A stretch of 64,000 nucleotides of DNA, taken from assembly GCF_003859805.1 (NCBI RefSeq), contig NZ_RQZG01000004.1:62001-126000 (forward strand), written 5' to 3'. A program made the position numbers and the translations under genes. Below, one piece after another: positions 31,703-47,397 of the stretch (within the stretch, counting starts at the first letter, position 1; each line of letters starts with the position of its first letter). This stretch comes from Arachnia propionica (GTDB lineage: Bacteria > Actinomycetota > Actinomycetes > Propionibacteriales > Propionibacteriaceae). A model generated the notes under the pieces. The model was given only the letters and a program-made list of their open reading frames with translations, had not been told where the DNA came from and made no database searches.

Positions 31703-33353
31703 CGAGACGGCCCCGGTCGAAGGTCAGGACCTGATCGGCGGTACCCAGGTGGTCCAGCCGGTGCGTCACCTCGATGATCGTGAGCCCCGGATGGTGTCGC
31801 TCCAGGTTCTCCCGGATGCGGGTCTCCAGCGCGGCGTCGAGATTGGCGGTGAACTCGTCCAGGACCAGCACCCTCGGGTTCACCAGGAGCGCCCGGGCCA
31901 GGCCCAGCCGCTGAAGCTGACCCCCTGACAGCTCGGTGCCGTCACGCCCGGTGCGGGTGGCGAGCCCCTGGGGCATCGCCATCACCTCGGTTGACAGCTC
32001 CGCTGTCTCCAGCGCGGCCCACAGCTGTTCATCCGTGGCCTCGGGGGCGCCGAGACGCAGGTTGTCCGCGATGGTGGAGTCGATCACCTGCGCACGCTGG
32101 GTCACCAGCACCACCGTGCGGCGCAGGGAGTCCAGGGTGTACTCACCGACAGGAACCCCGTCGATGAGGATCTCGCCCGTGGTCGGGTCGTCGTAGCGCA
32201 GCAGCAGCTGCACCGCCGTCGACTTGCCCGAGCCGGAACGCCCCACCAGCACCGTGCGCCTCCCCGGCGCGGCGTGGAAGGACACCCCGGACAGGGCCGG
32301 GTTCTCAGGGTTGCTCCCCGGGTAGGAGTAGCTGACGTCACGCCACTCGATGCCGGGGGAGTGGGTGACCTCGAGGAGACGTTCACCGTCGTGCACCGTC
32401 TCCGGGGCATGGCAGAGCAGCCACAGCCTCCGGGCGGCACTCAGTGAGTGGTCGAGGTAGCCGACGGCGTCCTCCACGCCACGCGGTCCCTCGAAGAGCC
32501 GCAACGACGCCGTCGCCAACCCCGCGACCAGCAACGGGTCGTGCCCGGTGTTCAGCCCGACCACGATCACGGCGGTCACCGTCGCCAGGGTCAGCACCAC
32601 GTTCGCGGCCCGACGCAGCCCCCGGAAGGCCAACGGCGGCATCGATGCCCTGCCGATCGCTGCACCGAGGTCGTCCATCTCGCGCAGTCGCTGCGGCGCC
32701 AGGCGGTAGGAGACCACCTCGTCGCTGCCGAACACCGAATCGGTGACGTGCGCGGCCAGGTCACCCCGCAGCCTCAGGTTCTCAGCGGTGGAGCCCAGGG
32801 AGCGGCCCAGACCGAGGAAGGGCACCACGAGCAGGGCCAGGGCGAGGCACAGCGCCGGGATGGCCACGATGTCCCAGCCGACGGTGGCGCCGGTGACCAG
32901 CAGGGCGGTGGTCGGTACGACGACCGCCGAGACGACGGGGGCGAAGGTGTGGGCGTAGACCACCTCGATGCGGTCCACGTCACGGGTCAGGGTGGGCAGC
33001 AGGTCGCCGGACCGGTTGCGCAGCACGACGGCGGGGGCCTTCGGCCACAGCGTGGCGAAGGCGTGGCCGCGCAGCAGCTCCAGGGCCTTGAAGGCGACGT
33101 AGTGGCCGGTGAACTGTTCGGCGTAGTAGGCGGCCGCCTTGGCCAGGGCCACCACCACGATCCAGCCGACGACACCGGTGACCGAGGTGCCGGAGGCGAA
33201 GGCCGCGACCCCCCACCCGGCCAGCCCGAAGAGCACCAGTTCGAGCCCGAGGTTGAGGAAACGGAAGAGGGTGGAGACCGCCAGCGGGGCGTGCACGGGC
33301 CGGGTGATGCCGGTCAACCAACGCAGCAGCTCGGGGAAGCGGGGCGGGTTCAT
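31674..33353 (-). CDS. heterodimeric ABC exporter, second subunit (CydC-like)
   Basis: A 559-residue fused permease-ATPase. About six membrane segments come first (residues 15-290), then the nucleotide-binding domain with GRSGSGKST, the signature ELSGGQLQRLGLARA and Walker B VLVLDEFTANLD. The start overlaps the stop of the partner gene (ATGA). The layout resembles CydDC and siderophore exporters of the IrtAB type; the substrate is not determined. Its 3' end overlaps the ATPase gene at 30395-31702 on the other strand. Confidence 0.85.
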   Translation of the reverse strand: MNPPRFPELLRWLTGITRPVHAPLAVSTLFRFLNLGLELVLFGLAGWGVAAFASGTSVTGVVGWIVVVALAKAAAYYAEQFTGHYVAFKALELLRGHAFATLWPKAPAVVLRNRSGDLLPTLTRDVDRIEVVYAHTFAPVVSAVVVPTTALLVTGATVGWDIVAIPALCLALALLVVPFLGLGRSLGSTAENLRLRGDLAAHVTDSVFGSDEVVSYRLAPQRLREMDDLGAAIGRASMPPLAFRGLRRAANVVLTLATVTAVIVVGLNTGHDPLLVAGLATASLRLFEGPRGVEDAVGYLDHSLSAARRLWLLCHAPETVHDGERLLEVTHSPGIEWRDVSYSYPGSNPENPALSGVSFHAAPGRRTVLVGRSGSGKSTAVQLLLRYDDPTTGEILIDGVPVGEYTLDSLRRTVVLVTQRAQVIDSTIADNLRLGAPEATDEQLWAALETAELSTEVMAMPQGLATRTGRDGTELSGGQLQRLGLARALLVNPRVLVLDEFTANLDAALETRIRENLERHHPGLTIIEVTHRLDHLGTADQVLTFDRGRLVTAPADRAG

Positions 33354-35071
33354 CGGGCGACCTCCAGGGGGCGAAGCGTGCCGTCGACCAACTCGTGGGC
33401 CTCGTCGACGATCCTGAGCAGTGAGCGACGATGGGTGACCACCAGCACGGTCCACTCGGGCCCGAGGTCGGCCAGCGCGTCGATGATCGCGGCCTCGGAG
33501 GCGATGTCCACCTGGCTGGTCGGTTCGTCCAGCAGCAGGATCTTCCTGCCGGACAGGAAGGCCCGGGCCAGGGAGATGCGTTGCGCCTGGCCGCCGGAGA
33601 TGAGCTGGCCGCGCTCACCGACGGGGGAGTCGAGCCCGCTCGGCATCCGGGCGACCTCGTCGGCGACATGGGCCATCCGAAGCGCCTGCCACAGCTCCTC
33701 GTCGCTGGCCTCGGGTCGTGCCAGCCGCAGGTTGTCGGCGACGGTGCCGGTGAACAGCCACGTGCTCTGGGCGACGGTGGCGCTGAGCGCGGCGGTCTCC
33801 TCCGGGGACAGGGTGCCGAGGTCATGGCCGTCGAGCACGATGGCGCCGCTCTGCAGTGGCAGGGTGCCACGAAGCAGCGACAGCAGTGTCGACTTGCCGA
33901 CACCGGAGGGGCCCATGATCGCCACCTTGGATCCCCGGGCCACCTCCAGGCCGAGTGCGTCCAGCACCGTTCCCCGTCCGTGGTCGTGGCTGACCGACTG
34001 CACACTGATCGCGGCTGCGGTCGGGCGTGCCGGGACGCCCGTGGGCCGATGGTCGACGGTGGTGAGGGACAGCTGTCGGGAGATGGCCCGCTCGGAGGCC
34101 ATGCCCCCCATCCCGATGTAGAAGAAGCCGGCCACCTGGGTCAGTGGCTCCAGCAGCAACGTGAGCAGGAGGGCGATGGCCAGGGCCGCTCCGGGGCTCA
34201 GCTCGCCACTGTGGAGTCGGCCACCGATGAGGAACACCGACCAGCAGATCAGGGCGAGGGAGAACACACCGTCGAGCACGATGATGACGATCTGGTTCCC
34301 GGCGAGCAGCCGCATGATGGCGCGACGGTTGGCCTCGCCCTGGGTGCGCAGCCGGTCCTCGATGCGCGGCCCTGCACCGAACAGACGGATCGGGACGAGG
34401 TTGCGCAGGGCGTCGAGGTAGTGCACCGACAGGCGCCCCCGCTCCTTGCGGGAGGTGGCGGAGACCTTGCGGAACAGTCGGAGGAAACCGAGGATCGCGC
34501 ACGGCACCACGGGGACGGCCATGAGGATGCCGAGCCCGACGACGACGTCGAGTGCGACGGTGACGAAGACCAGGGTCAGGAAGGGGATCGCGAGCGCCGC
34601 CAGGGTCGAGCCGAGATAGACCTGTCGGTACTCGGTCATGCGTTCGGTGTTGTCGGTCATGAGACCCACCAGCTGGGACGGGGTGGCCGGGGTGGCGATG
34701 ACGGGCCCCCTGTGTCCGCGGCCACGCCAGGGGCGAAGCAGGGGATTGGTGGCCGGGGGCCTCGGGCTCGCGGGTGCTGCGGCCAGTGGTCGGACCCGGT
34801 TGTGCAGGTGGGCGCTGAGCAGTTCGGCGCGGAGTCGTCGTTCCTCCCGACGGGCAGCGCGGCCCCCGAGCAGGATCTCGCCGAAGGCCGCGAGACCGGC
34901 TCCGAGGATGCCGAGGATGAGCCACGGCCAGGGCAGGGAGGTATCGCCGCTGCCCCAGTGGGTGCCGAGCAGCACCAGCACCATGCCGGTCAGCGCTGCG
35001 CTGAGGATGCGCAGGGTGCCGACCAGGTGGGTGGAGCGTCGTGAGGAATTCGAAACAGCGATCTTGCTCAT
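33350..35071 (-). CDS. heterodimeric ABC exporter, first subunit (CydD-like)
   Basis: A 573-residue permease-ATPase with hydrophobic segments over residues about 20-330. The ATP-binding domain has GPSGVGKST, LISGGQAQRISLARA and ILLLDEPTSQVD. ATG at 35071 is preceded by AAGGAT. A weak promoter-like pair (TTGAGA, 17 bp, TAACTG; 35119-35091 on the minus strand) lies upstream. The second subunit follows with an ATGA overlap. A proline-rich stretch of about 35 residues interrupts the first membrane domain, which is unusual for the family. Confidence 0.85.
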   Translation of the reverse strand: MSKIAVSNSSRRSTHLVGTLRILSAALTGMVLVLLGTHWGSGDTSLPWPWLILGILGAGLAAFGEILLGGRAARREERRLRAELLSAHLHNRVRPLAAAPASPRPPATNPLLRPWRGRGHRGPVIATPATPSQLVGLMTDNTERMTEYRQVYLGSTLAALAIPFLTLVFVTVALDVVVGLGILMAVPVVPCAILGFLRLFRKVSATSRKERGRLSVHYLDALRNLVPIRLFGAGPRIEDRLRTQGEANRRAIMRLLAGNQIVIIVLDGVFSLALICWSVFLIGGRLHSGELSPGAALAIALLLTLLLEPLTQVAGFFYIGMGGMASERAISRQLSLTTVDHRPTGVPARPTAAAISVQSVSHDHGRGTVLDALGLEVARGSKVAIMGPSGVGKSTLLSLLRGTLPLQSGAIVLDGHDLGTLSPEETAALSATVAQSTWLFTGTVADNLRLARPEASDEELWQALRMAHVADEVARMPSGLDSPVGERGQLISGGQAQRISLARAFLSGRKILLLDEPTSQVDIASEAAIIDALADLGPEWTVLVVTHRRSLLRIVDEAHELVDGTLRPLEVAR

Positions 35072-35235
35072 ATCCTTGTTTCTTAGGTATCAGTTAGCAG
35101 CTGAAACAGGGTGTCTCAAACTTAGCGCATGGGATCCGGAAGGTGAAGCGGGGGTCCCGGCGACTGATCTGTCAGGATGTCGGGGTGAATGCCGCCAGAG
35201 CCCCGCTTCCCCAGTTGTAGCACCGGCTGCGGCCG

Positions 35236-35508
35236 ATGGTGGAGCGCGACGACGAGGAGCCGAACCGGGTGGCCACCACCCTGGAACTGCTCTACGACCT
35301 CACCCTGGTCGTCGCCTTCGGGGTGGCAGGGGCTGAGTTCGCCCACGCCATCGCGGCAGGCCACGTCCTGCCCGGTCTCGTCGCCTTCTGCATCGTCCAG
35401 TTCGCGACGGTGTGGGCCTGGATGAACTACAGCTGGTTCGCCTCCGCCTTCGACACCGACGACTGGGGGGTCAGGCTCTGCGTCGGATTCCAGATGGTGG
35501 GGGCGACC
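35236..35508 (+). pseudogene. truncated LtrA-family membrane protein gene
   Basis: The frame from ATG 35236 reads ...DEEPNRVATTLELLYDLTLV, then VWAWMNYSWFASAFDTDDWG, then RLCVGFQMVGA. This is the N-terminal quarter of the low-temperature-requirement A family, which is normally about 380 residues. Homology stops near 35508 and the frame then runs into the intergenic region before rplJ. The rest of the gene is missing, so this is a relic. Confidence 0.75.
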
Positions 35509-35540
35509 TCCCGCGACATCTGTGCTCCCGCACTGCGCTC

Positions 35541-35588
35541 CCCAGTGGTCGCGAACTGTCGGAAAACCGACCTCTCGCGACCACTGGG
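35541..35588. terminator. nested inverted repeat between the LtrA relic and the rplJ promoter
   Basis: CCCAGTGGTCGCGA (35541-35554) pairs perfectly with TCGCGACCACTGGG (35575-35588), and the interior holds a second hairpin, GTCGG-AAAA-CCGAC. It may insulate the ribosomal promoter from upstream transcription, or be the surviving terminator of a lost gene. Confidence 0.55.
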
Positions 35589-35620
35589 CCGGAGCGGGGG
35601 TGCGGATCGTCCTGCAGGAT

Positions 35621-35650
35621 TTGGAGGCGACGCCGGTTCTCGCCTAGGCT
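35621..35650 (+). promoter_or_regulatory. promoter of rplJ-rplL
   Basis: TTGGAG (35621-35626) and TAGGCT (35645-35650) are separated by 18 bp, just before the L10 leader. Confidence 0.55.
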
Positions 35651-35654
35651 TGCT

Positions 35655-35800
35655 CCGCCGAAGACCGCAGGTGACGATCGTCTCAATTCCCGTGATGGAG
35701 CCCGCGCAGGTGACCGCAAAGCCAGCAGGAGAACACCTGCCCGCCCCGCGCCACCGGCACGGGGCGTTGTTCGTTTCTGGGGTCGACGGTGGACACAGAA
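35655..35800 (+). ncRNA. ribosomal protein L10 leader
   Basis: The stretch before rplJ has the conserved actinobacterial L10-leader features: CCGAAGACCGCAGGTGA near 35658, the AAAGCCAGCAGGAG internal-loop region near 35719, and a closing GC-rich hairpin around 35745-35770. In this RNA family L10(L12)4 binds its own leader and lowers rplJL expression. Boundaries are approximate. Confidence 0.75.
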
Positions 35801-35815
35801 ATGGAAGGAGACCCA

Positions 35816-36430
35816 ATGGCGAGGCCGGAGAAGGCTGCCAAGGTCGCAGAGCTGAGTGAGGCATTCACCAACTCCGCTGCCGTGGTGCTGACCGAGTACC
35901 GCGGTCTCTCCGTCAAGGACCTGCAGGAACTGCGCCGGTCCTTCGGTGGGGAGGCCACCTACGCCGTTGCGAAGAACACCTTGGCCGCACTCGCGGCCAA
36001 GGACGCCGGCATCGAGGGCGTCGAGGAGACGCTCACGGGGCCGACCGCCTTCACCTTCATCTCCGGCGACATCGCCAAGGTGACGAAGGGGCTGCGCGAC
36101 TTCGCGAAGGCACATCCGTTCCTGGTCATCAAGGGTGGTGTTCTCGAGGGCAAGTTCCTCGACGCCAAGGCGGTCCTCAAGCTTGCCGACCTCGAGTCCC
36201 GCGAGGTCCTGCTGTCCAAGATGGCTGGTGCCATGAAGGGCAGCCTCGCCAAGGCCGCCGGCACCCTGGCAGCCCCGCTGTCGAAGGGTGCCCGTCTCTT
36301 CGGCGCCCTGCAGAGCAAGGCGGCCGAGGATCCGAACATCATCGGCGGCGCAGGGTCCGCCCCTGCTGCCGAGACCACGAACGAGGACGCCGCCACTGGC
36401 GACGTCACCCCGGCCGATGAGGCCAACTGA
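35816..36430 (+). CDS. rplJ: 50S ribosomal protein L10
   Basis: A 204-residue stalk-base protein that carries the L7/L12 dimers. The N-terminus MARPEKAAKVAELSEAF, TEYRGLSVKDLQELR and YAVAKNTLA are typical. The ATG at 35816 follows AAGGAG and is preferred to the in-frame ATG at 35789. The C-terminal tail (about 175-204) is alanine-rich and acidic. rplL follows after 75 bases. Confidence 0.97.
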   Translation: MARPEKAAKVAELSEAFTNSAAVVLTEYRGLSVKDLQELRRSFGGEATYAVAKNTLAALAAKDAGIEGVEETLTGPTAFTFISGDIAKVTKGLRDFAKAHPFLVIKGGVLEGKFLDAKAVLKLADLESREVLLSKMAGAMKGSLAKAAGTLAAPLSKGARLFGALQSKAAEDPNIIGGAGSAPAAETTNEDAATGDVTPADEAN

Positions 36431-36505
36431 GCAGCACCTGCTGCGGAACACCCAATCCGTCGCAGCGTGACCGCTTGCGATGCTTAACCGAAAGGAACGC
36501 CCATC

Positions 36506-36904
36506 ATGGCGAAGCTCACCAAGGAAGAGCTCCTTGACGCCTTCAAGGAGATGTCCCTCATCGAACTGTCCGAGTTCGTGAAGCTGTTCGAGGAGACCTT
36601 CGACGTCACCGCCGCCGCTCCGGTTGCCGTCGCCCAGGCCGTTGCCCCCGCCGCCGGTGGTGGCGACGACGCCGGTGCCGACGACGCCGACTCCGGCAAG
36701 GTCGATGTCATCCTGACCTCCGGTGGCGACAAGAAGATCGCCGTCATCAAGGAGGTCCGCGCCCTGACCAACCTCGGCCTGAAGGAGGCCAAGGATCTCG
36801 TCGAGAGCGCCCCGAAGCCGGTGCTCGAGCAGGTCGAGAAGGACGTCGCCGAGAAGGCCAAGGCCGCCCTCGAGGCCGCCGGCGGTTCCGTCGAGGTCAA
36901 GTGA
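36506..36904 (+). CDS. rplL: 50S ribosomal protein L7/L12
   Basis: A 132-residue stalk protein that recruits translational GTPases. It has the N-terminal dimerisation domain ([27 protein letters not shown]), the alanine-rich hinge (about 35-60) and the C-terminal domain with [27 protein letters not shown] at 36506 follows AAAGGAA. A strong hairpin follows 30 bases after the stop. Confidence 0.98.
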   Translation: MAKLTKEELLDAFKEMSLIELSEFVKLFEETFDVTAAAPVAVAQAVAPAAGGGDDAGADDADSGKVDVILTSGGDKKIAVIKEVRALTNLGLKEAKDLVESAPKPVLEQVEKDVAEKAKAALEAAGGSVEVK

Positions 36905-36933
36905 CCCCGGCCGGGCAACCGGCACAGATCCCC

Positions 36934-36968
36934 AGAAGGTCCGCCCCTGTCGCAGGGGCGGACCTTCT
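36934..36968 (+). terminator. hairpin between rplL and rpoB
   Basis: Perfect 16-bp stem AGAAGGTCCGCCCCTG / CAGGGGCGGACCTTCT with a three-base loop. It probably terminates or attenuates the rplJL transcript, lowering rpoBC relative to L12. The remaining gap to rpoB (36969-37265) holds the promoter described next and no gene. Confidence 0.85.
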
Positions 36969-37141
36969 GCCGTTCATCGAGGTGGTCCCCACCGTGTCAC
37001 CGCACTCACCCTTCACCTGCGATTCGTGCTCGAGGGGAGACGACGGGCTGGGGCGTGCAGGCGGGTGGCGGGAGCCGAGGGGTGACCCCGTCTGCCCCGG
37101 TGGGCAGTTACCATGGTGACTGCCGCGATCTCGGTCCCCGC

Positions 37142-37170
37142 TTGCGTGTCGGCTTGATTCCGTCTATAGT
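37142..37170 (+). promoter_or_regulatory. promoter of rpoB-rpoC
   Basis: TTGCGT (37142-37147) and TATAGT (37165-37170) are spaced by exactly 17 bp, about 95 bases before the rpoB start. The leader that follows contains a small inverted repeat (CCCGTGATTTGACGCGGG). Confidence 0.65.
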
Positions 37171-37265
37171 GCATGTTTGCTCTGCTCTGCAATCGCCCGT
37201 GATTTGACGCGGGTCCTTTGTTGTGCGACGAACCAGCTCATCGGCGTTCCCGGAAGGACCGAATC

Positions 37266-40739
<3,474 letters not shown>

Positions 40740-40837
40740 GTCTGACTCAGTCACGAAGCGCCGGGAGACCCGGCACCCAGTTCACATCTCAGATTTCGTT
40801 CAACCAGGCACCCGCACCAGCGGGGGATAGGGAACCA

Positions 40838-44791
<3,954 letters not shown>

Positions 44792-44804
44792 GTGTGAACC
44801 AGAA

Positions 44805-44834
44805 CGGGGTGGGTGCCGGATGGCACCCACCCCG
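44805..44834. terminator. bidirectional terminator between rpoC and the ROK gene
   Basis: Perfect 13-bp stem CGGGGTGGGTGCC / GGCACCCACCCCG with a four-base loop (GGAT), 14 bases after rpoC and 11 bases after the stop of the convergent ROK gene. Confidence 0.85.
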
Positions 44835-44845
44835 TCGCTGTTGGT

Positions 44846-45955
44846 TCAGTTGGCGGGGATGATCGTCGGTGGGGGGAGGTCCCCGACGCTGTAGATGTGG
44901 GCCGCGCAGTCCCGGAAGGCGGCGACCAGGGCCCCGTGGACCGCGGCCTGTTCCCCCAGCCGGGAGGCGATCACCGGCAGGGTGACGGTGGGGCCGATGT
45001 GCTCGGCCAGGCGCCGCCGCAGGGGATCGAGGAGTTCCTCCTTCGCCAGGGACATGCCGCCGCCGACCACGACGATCGCGGGGTCGATGGCCATGGCGAC
45101 TCCGGCCAGACCATGGGCCAGCTCCTCGATGAACCGCTCCAGCTCGGCCAGGGCACTGCGGTCGCCCTGCCGGGCCAGTGCGAAGACCTCCTTCGCGCTG
45201 GCGGCACTGTGCCACCGGATCTGTCCGGTCCGTTGGTCGAGGCCGCGGAAGGCGGTGCGTCCGATGTCCCCGGCGACGTCGTGCGCGCCGCGTCGGGGTT
45301 CCCCGCCGATGATGAGCCCGGCGGCCACCCGGGTGCCGACCGAGAGGTAGAGCATGTCGTCGAATCCGCGTCCGGCCCCCAGGTGGTGCTCGGCCACGGT
45401 GGCGAGCCTGACCCCGTTGTCGATGACGACGGGGCAACCGAAGTCGTGGCCCAGTTTCTCGGCCAGGTCGAAACCGACCCAGGCCGGGAAGATCACCGAG
45501 GCCAGCAGTCGTCCCGTCGGATCGACGATGCCGGGCAGGGAGACCCCGAGGGCACGCAGCTGGGTGGGGGCGAGACGGTCCAGTGTCTCGTGGAGACACG
45601 CGGTGACCGCATCCAGCTGACTGGAGGGATCCTCGGCGGTGTCGACCCCGGTGGCGCCGTGGATGGCGACGGTTCGGCCCGCCAGGTCGGCCACGACCAC
45701 GCGGATGCTGTGGACCCCGATGTCCACTCCGGCGACCAGTCCGATGTCGGAGCGGAAGCGGTACTGCCGGGCGGGGCGGCCACTGCCACGGGGCGCCCCG
45801 AGCTCACCGACCACGAGGTCGTGGGTGCTGAGCTGGGCGAGGGCGTTCTCGATGGAGGTGCGGGAGAGTCCGAGGTCGTGGGCCAGGGTGGTGATTCCCG
45901 CGGGCTCGGCGTCGCGCAGCCTGAGGGCGACGCGGACTGGGATGGCTCGTTGCAT
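44846..45955 (-). CDS. ROK-family transcriptional regulator
   Basis: A 369-residue protein with an N-terminal winged helix (GITTLAHDLGLSRTSIENALAQLSTHDLV) and a ROK sugar-kinase-like domain from about residue 70 (GLVAGVDIGVHSIRVVVADLAG). The usual zinc-binding CxCGxxGC motif after the GEIGH-like segment is absent here (GAHDVAGDIGRTAFRGLDQR), so it is a degenerate regulator and not an active kinase. It is divergent from the sugar-type ABC operon and probably controls it (inference). Confidence 0.85.
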   Translation of the reverse strand: MQRAIPVRVALRLRDAEPAGITTLAHDLGLSRTSIENALAQLSTHDLVVGELGAPRGSGRPARQYRFRSDIGLVAGVDIGVHSIRVVVADLAGRTVAIHGATGVDTAEDPSSQLDAVTACLHETLDRLAPTQLRALGVSLPGIVDPTGRLLASVIFPAWVGFDLAEKLGHDFGCPVVIDNGVRLATVAEHHLGAGRGFDDMLYLSVGTRVAAGLIIGGEPRRGAHDVAGDIGRTAFRGLDQRTGQIRWHSAASAKEVFALARQGDRSALAELERFIEELAHGLAGVAMAIDPAIVVVGGGMSLAKEELLDPLRRRLAEHIGPTVTLPVIASRLGEQAAVHGALVAAFRDCAAHIYSVGDLPPPTIIPAN

Positions 45956-46097
45956 GACAGGTCCATCCTACAGCCCAGCTATTTATCACATCTGAGTAAC
46001 AAAACTGTGCGTTTCGGCCAGCGTGGCTTGCGCTGATCTTCTTGGAGTCGGGTAACATAATGCTGTAGCCCCAGGTCAAGCAAAGGAGCAAGGACCC
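45956..46097. promoter_or_regulatory. divergent control region, ROK gene and ABC operon
   Basis: This 142-bp region is AT-richer than its surroundings. It includes an inverted repeat, CAGCG-TGGCTTG-CGCTG (about 46019-46035), and a TAACATAAT stretch that could serve as a -10 region for the binding-protein gene. The repeat is a possible ROK operator. Confidence 0.4.
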
Positions 46098-47345
46098 ATG
46101 ACGAAGTTGGTGAGAGCCGCGGCCGCTCTGGCCCTGAGTGCCGCACTGGCCGCCACCGGCTGCGCCCCGAGGAGCGACGGGGACGGCGGATCCGGTGGGG
46201 ACCAGAAGGTCACGATGTGGATGTACCCCGTCGTACCCGATGAGGCCAGGCACAAGGAGCTGTGGGACCAGATGGTCTCCAGGTTCGAGCAGGCCAACCC
46301 CGGGATCGAGGTCGAGATCGAGTTCTTCCCGTGGAAGCAGCGTGACGAGGCGATCCAGACCGCGCTGACATCCAGGACGGCACCGGATCTGATCTACCTC
46401 ATCCCCGACCAGCTGGCGGCCTACCAGAAGTCCATCGAACCGATCGACGAGCACCTCGGGCAGCAGCGGGTCGCCGAGCTGCTGCCCAACGCGAAGGAGG
46501 CCGTCACCCTCGACGGCGCCATGATGGGTGCCCCCATGTTGACCAGTGCGAACCCCCTGTTGTGCAACAAGGCCGCCTTCGAGAAGGCCGGGGTCACCGA
46601 CTACCCGAGCACCTGGCAGGACGTCATCGACATCGCCCCCAGGTTCTCGGAGAACGGTATGCACGCCATCAGCTACTCCGCGGTGCCGACCCAGACCCTC
46701 AACCTCACCTTCTACCCGGTGCTGTGGCAGGCCGGAGGCACGGTGTTCGACGACAAGAGGGCGGCCTTCGACTCGCCGGAGGGCCGCGAGGCGCTGGAGT
46801 ACCTGACGACGTTGCAGCAGGCCGGTGCCCTCGACCCCGACGCGCTGACCACGGCCCTGGAACTGGAACAGACGGCTTTCGCTGGCGGCAGGTCCGGATG
46901 TGCCTGGGACTTCGCACCGAAGGACCTCGCCAGCCAGATCGGTGAGGAGAACGTCGTGGTGCTCCCACCGCTGAAGGGCAAGGAATCCGTCGGGTACGGC
47001 ACGGTCGGCACCATCGCCATGTTCAAGGACGCGAAGAACAAGGAGGCTGCCGGGAAGTTCGCCGCCTTCGCCACGGATCCGGCGAACAGCGTCGACTTCC
47101 TGACGGCTGCCGGGTACTTCTCGCCCGTCGCCGGGAAGGGACCCGACTACTCCCAGGATCCCATCCTGAGTGAGATCGAGAAGACCCTGCCCGACATGAG
47201 GTTCGGTGAGCTGCACCCCCAGGCGCGTGCCGTGATGGGGGCCCTCGCCCCGGAGATCCAGGCCGCACTGCTGGGCCAGAAGAGCCCGGAGCAGGCACTG
47301 GGCGACGCCGCCGCTGCGGCTGAGTCCATCATCGGACAGCCATGA
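46098..47345 (+). CDS. sugar-type ABC transporter solute-binding lipoprotein
   Basis: A 415-residue extracellular binding protein (family 1, sugar type). A lipoprotein signal ends in AATGC. KVTMWMYPVV, the FEQANPGIEVEIEFFPWKQ segment and the GAMMGAPMLTSANPLLCNKAAFEKAG segment are typical. ATG at 46098 follows AAAGGAGCAAGG. An intercistronic hairpin separates it from the two permease genes. No ATPase gene is present, so it must share a MsiK/UgpC-like ATPase encoded elsewhere. Confidence 0.92.
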   Translation: MTKLVRAAAALALSAALAATGCAPRSDGDGGSGGDQKVTMWMYPVVPDEARHKELWDQMVSRFEQANPGIEVEIEFFPWKQRDEAIQTALTSRTAPDLIYLIPDQLAAYQKSIEPIDEHLGQQRVAELLPNAKEAVTLDGAMMGAPMLTSANPLLCNKAAFEKAGVTDYPSTWQDVIDIAPRFSENGMHAISYSAVPTQTLNLTFYPVLWQAGGTVFDDKRAAFDSPEGREALEYLTTLQQAGALDPDALTTALELEQTAFAGGRSGCAWDFAPKDLASQIGEENVVVLPPLKGKESVGYGTVGTIAMFKDAKNKEAAGKFAAFATDPANSVDFLTAAGYFSPVAGKGPDYSQDPILSEIEKTLPDMRFGELHPQARAVMGALAPEIQAALLGQKSPEQALGDAAAAAESIIGQP

Positions 47346-47357
47346 CCCACACGGGGT

Positions 47358-47380
47358 GGGGTGAGGAATCACCTCACCCC
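47358..47380 (+). promoter_or_regulatory. intercistronic hairpin between binding protein and permease genes
   Basis: GGGGTGAGG-(5)-CCTCACCCC lies between the binding-protein stop and the permease start. In such operons a structure here often stabilises the upstream message or attenuates read-through, giving more binding protein than permease. Confidence 0.7.
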
Positions 47381-47397
47381 GTCGCCTCGGAGGAGAC

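Noticed and set aside
35072-35125. DtxR/IdeR iron box upstream of the ABC exporter
   Set aside because: TTAGGT is present but the symmetric half (ACCTAA) is missing at the right distance.
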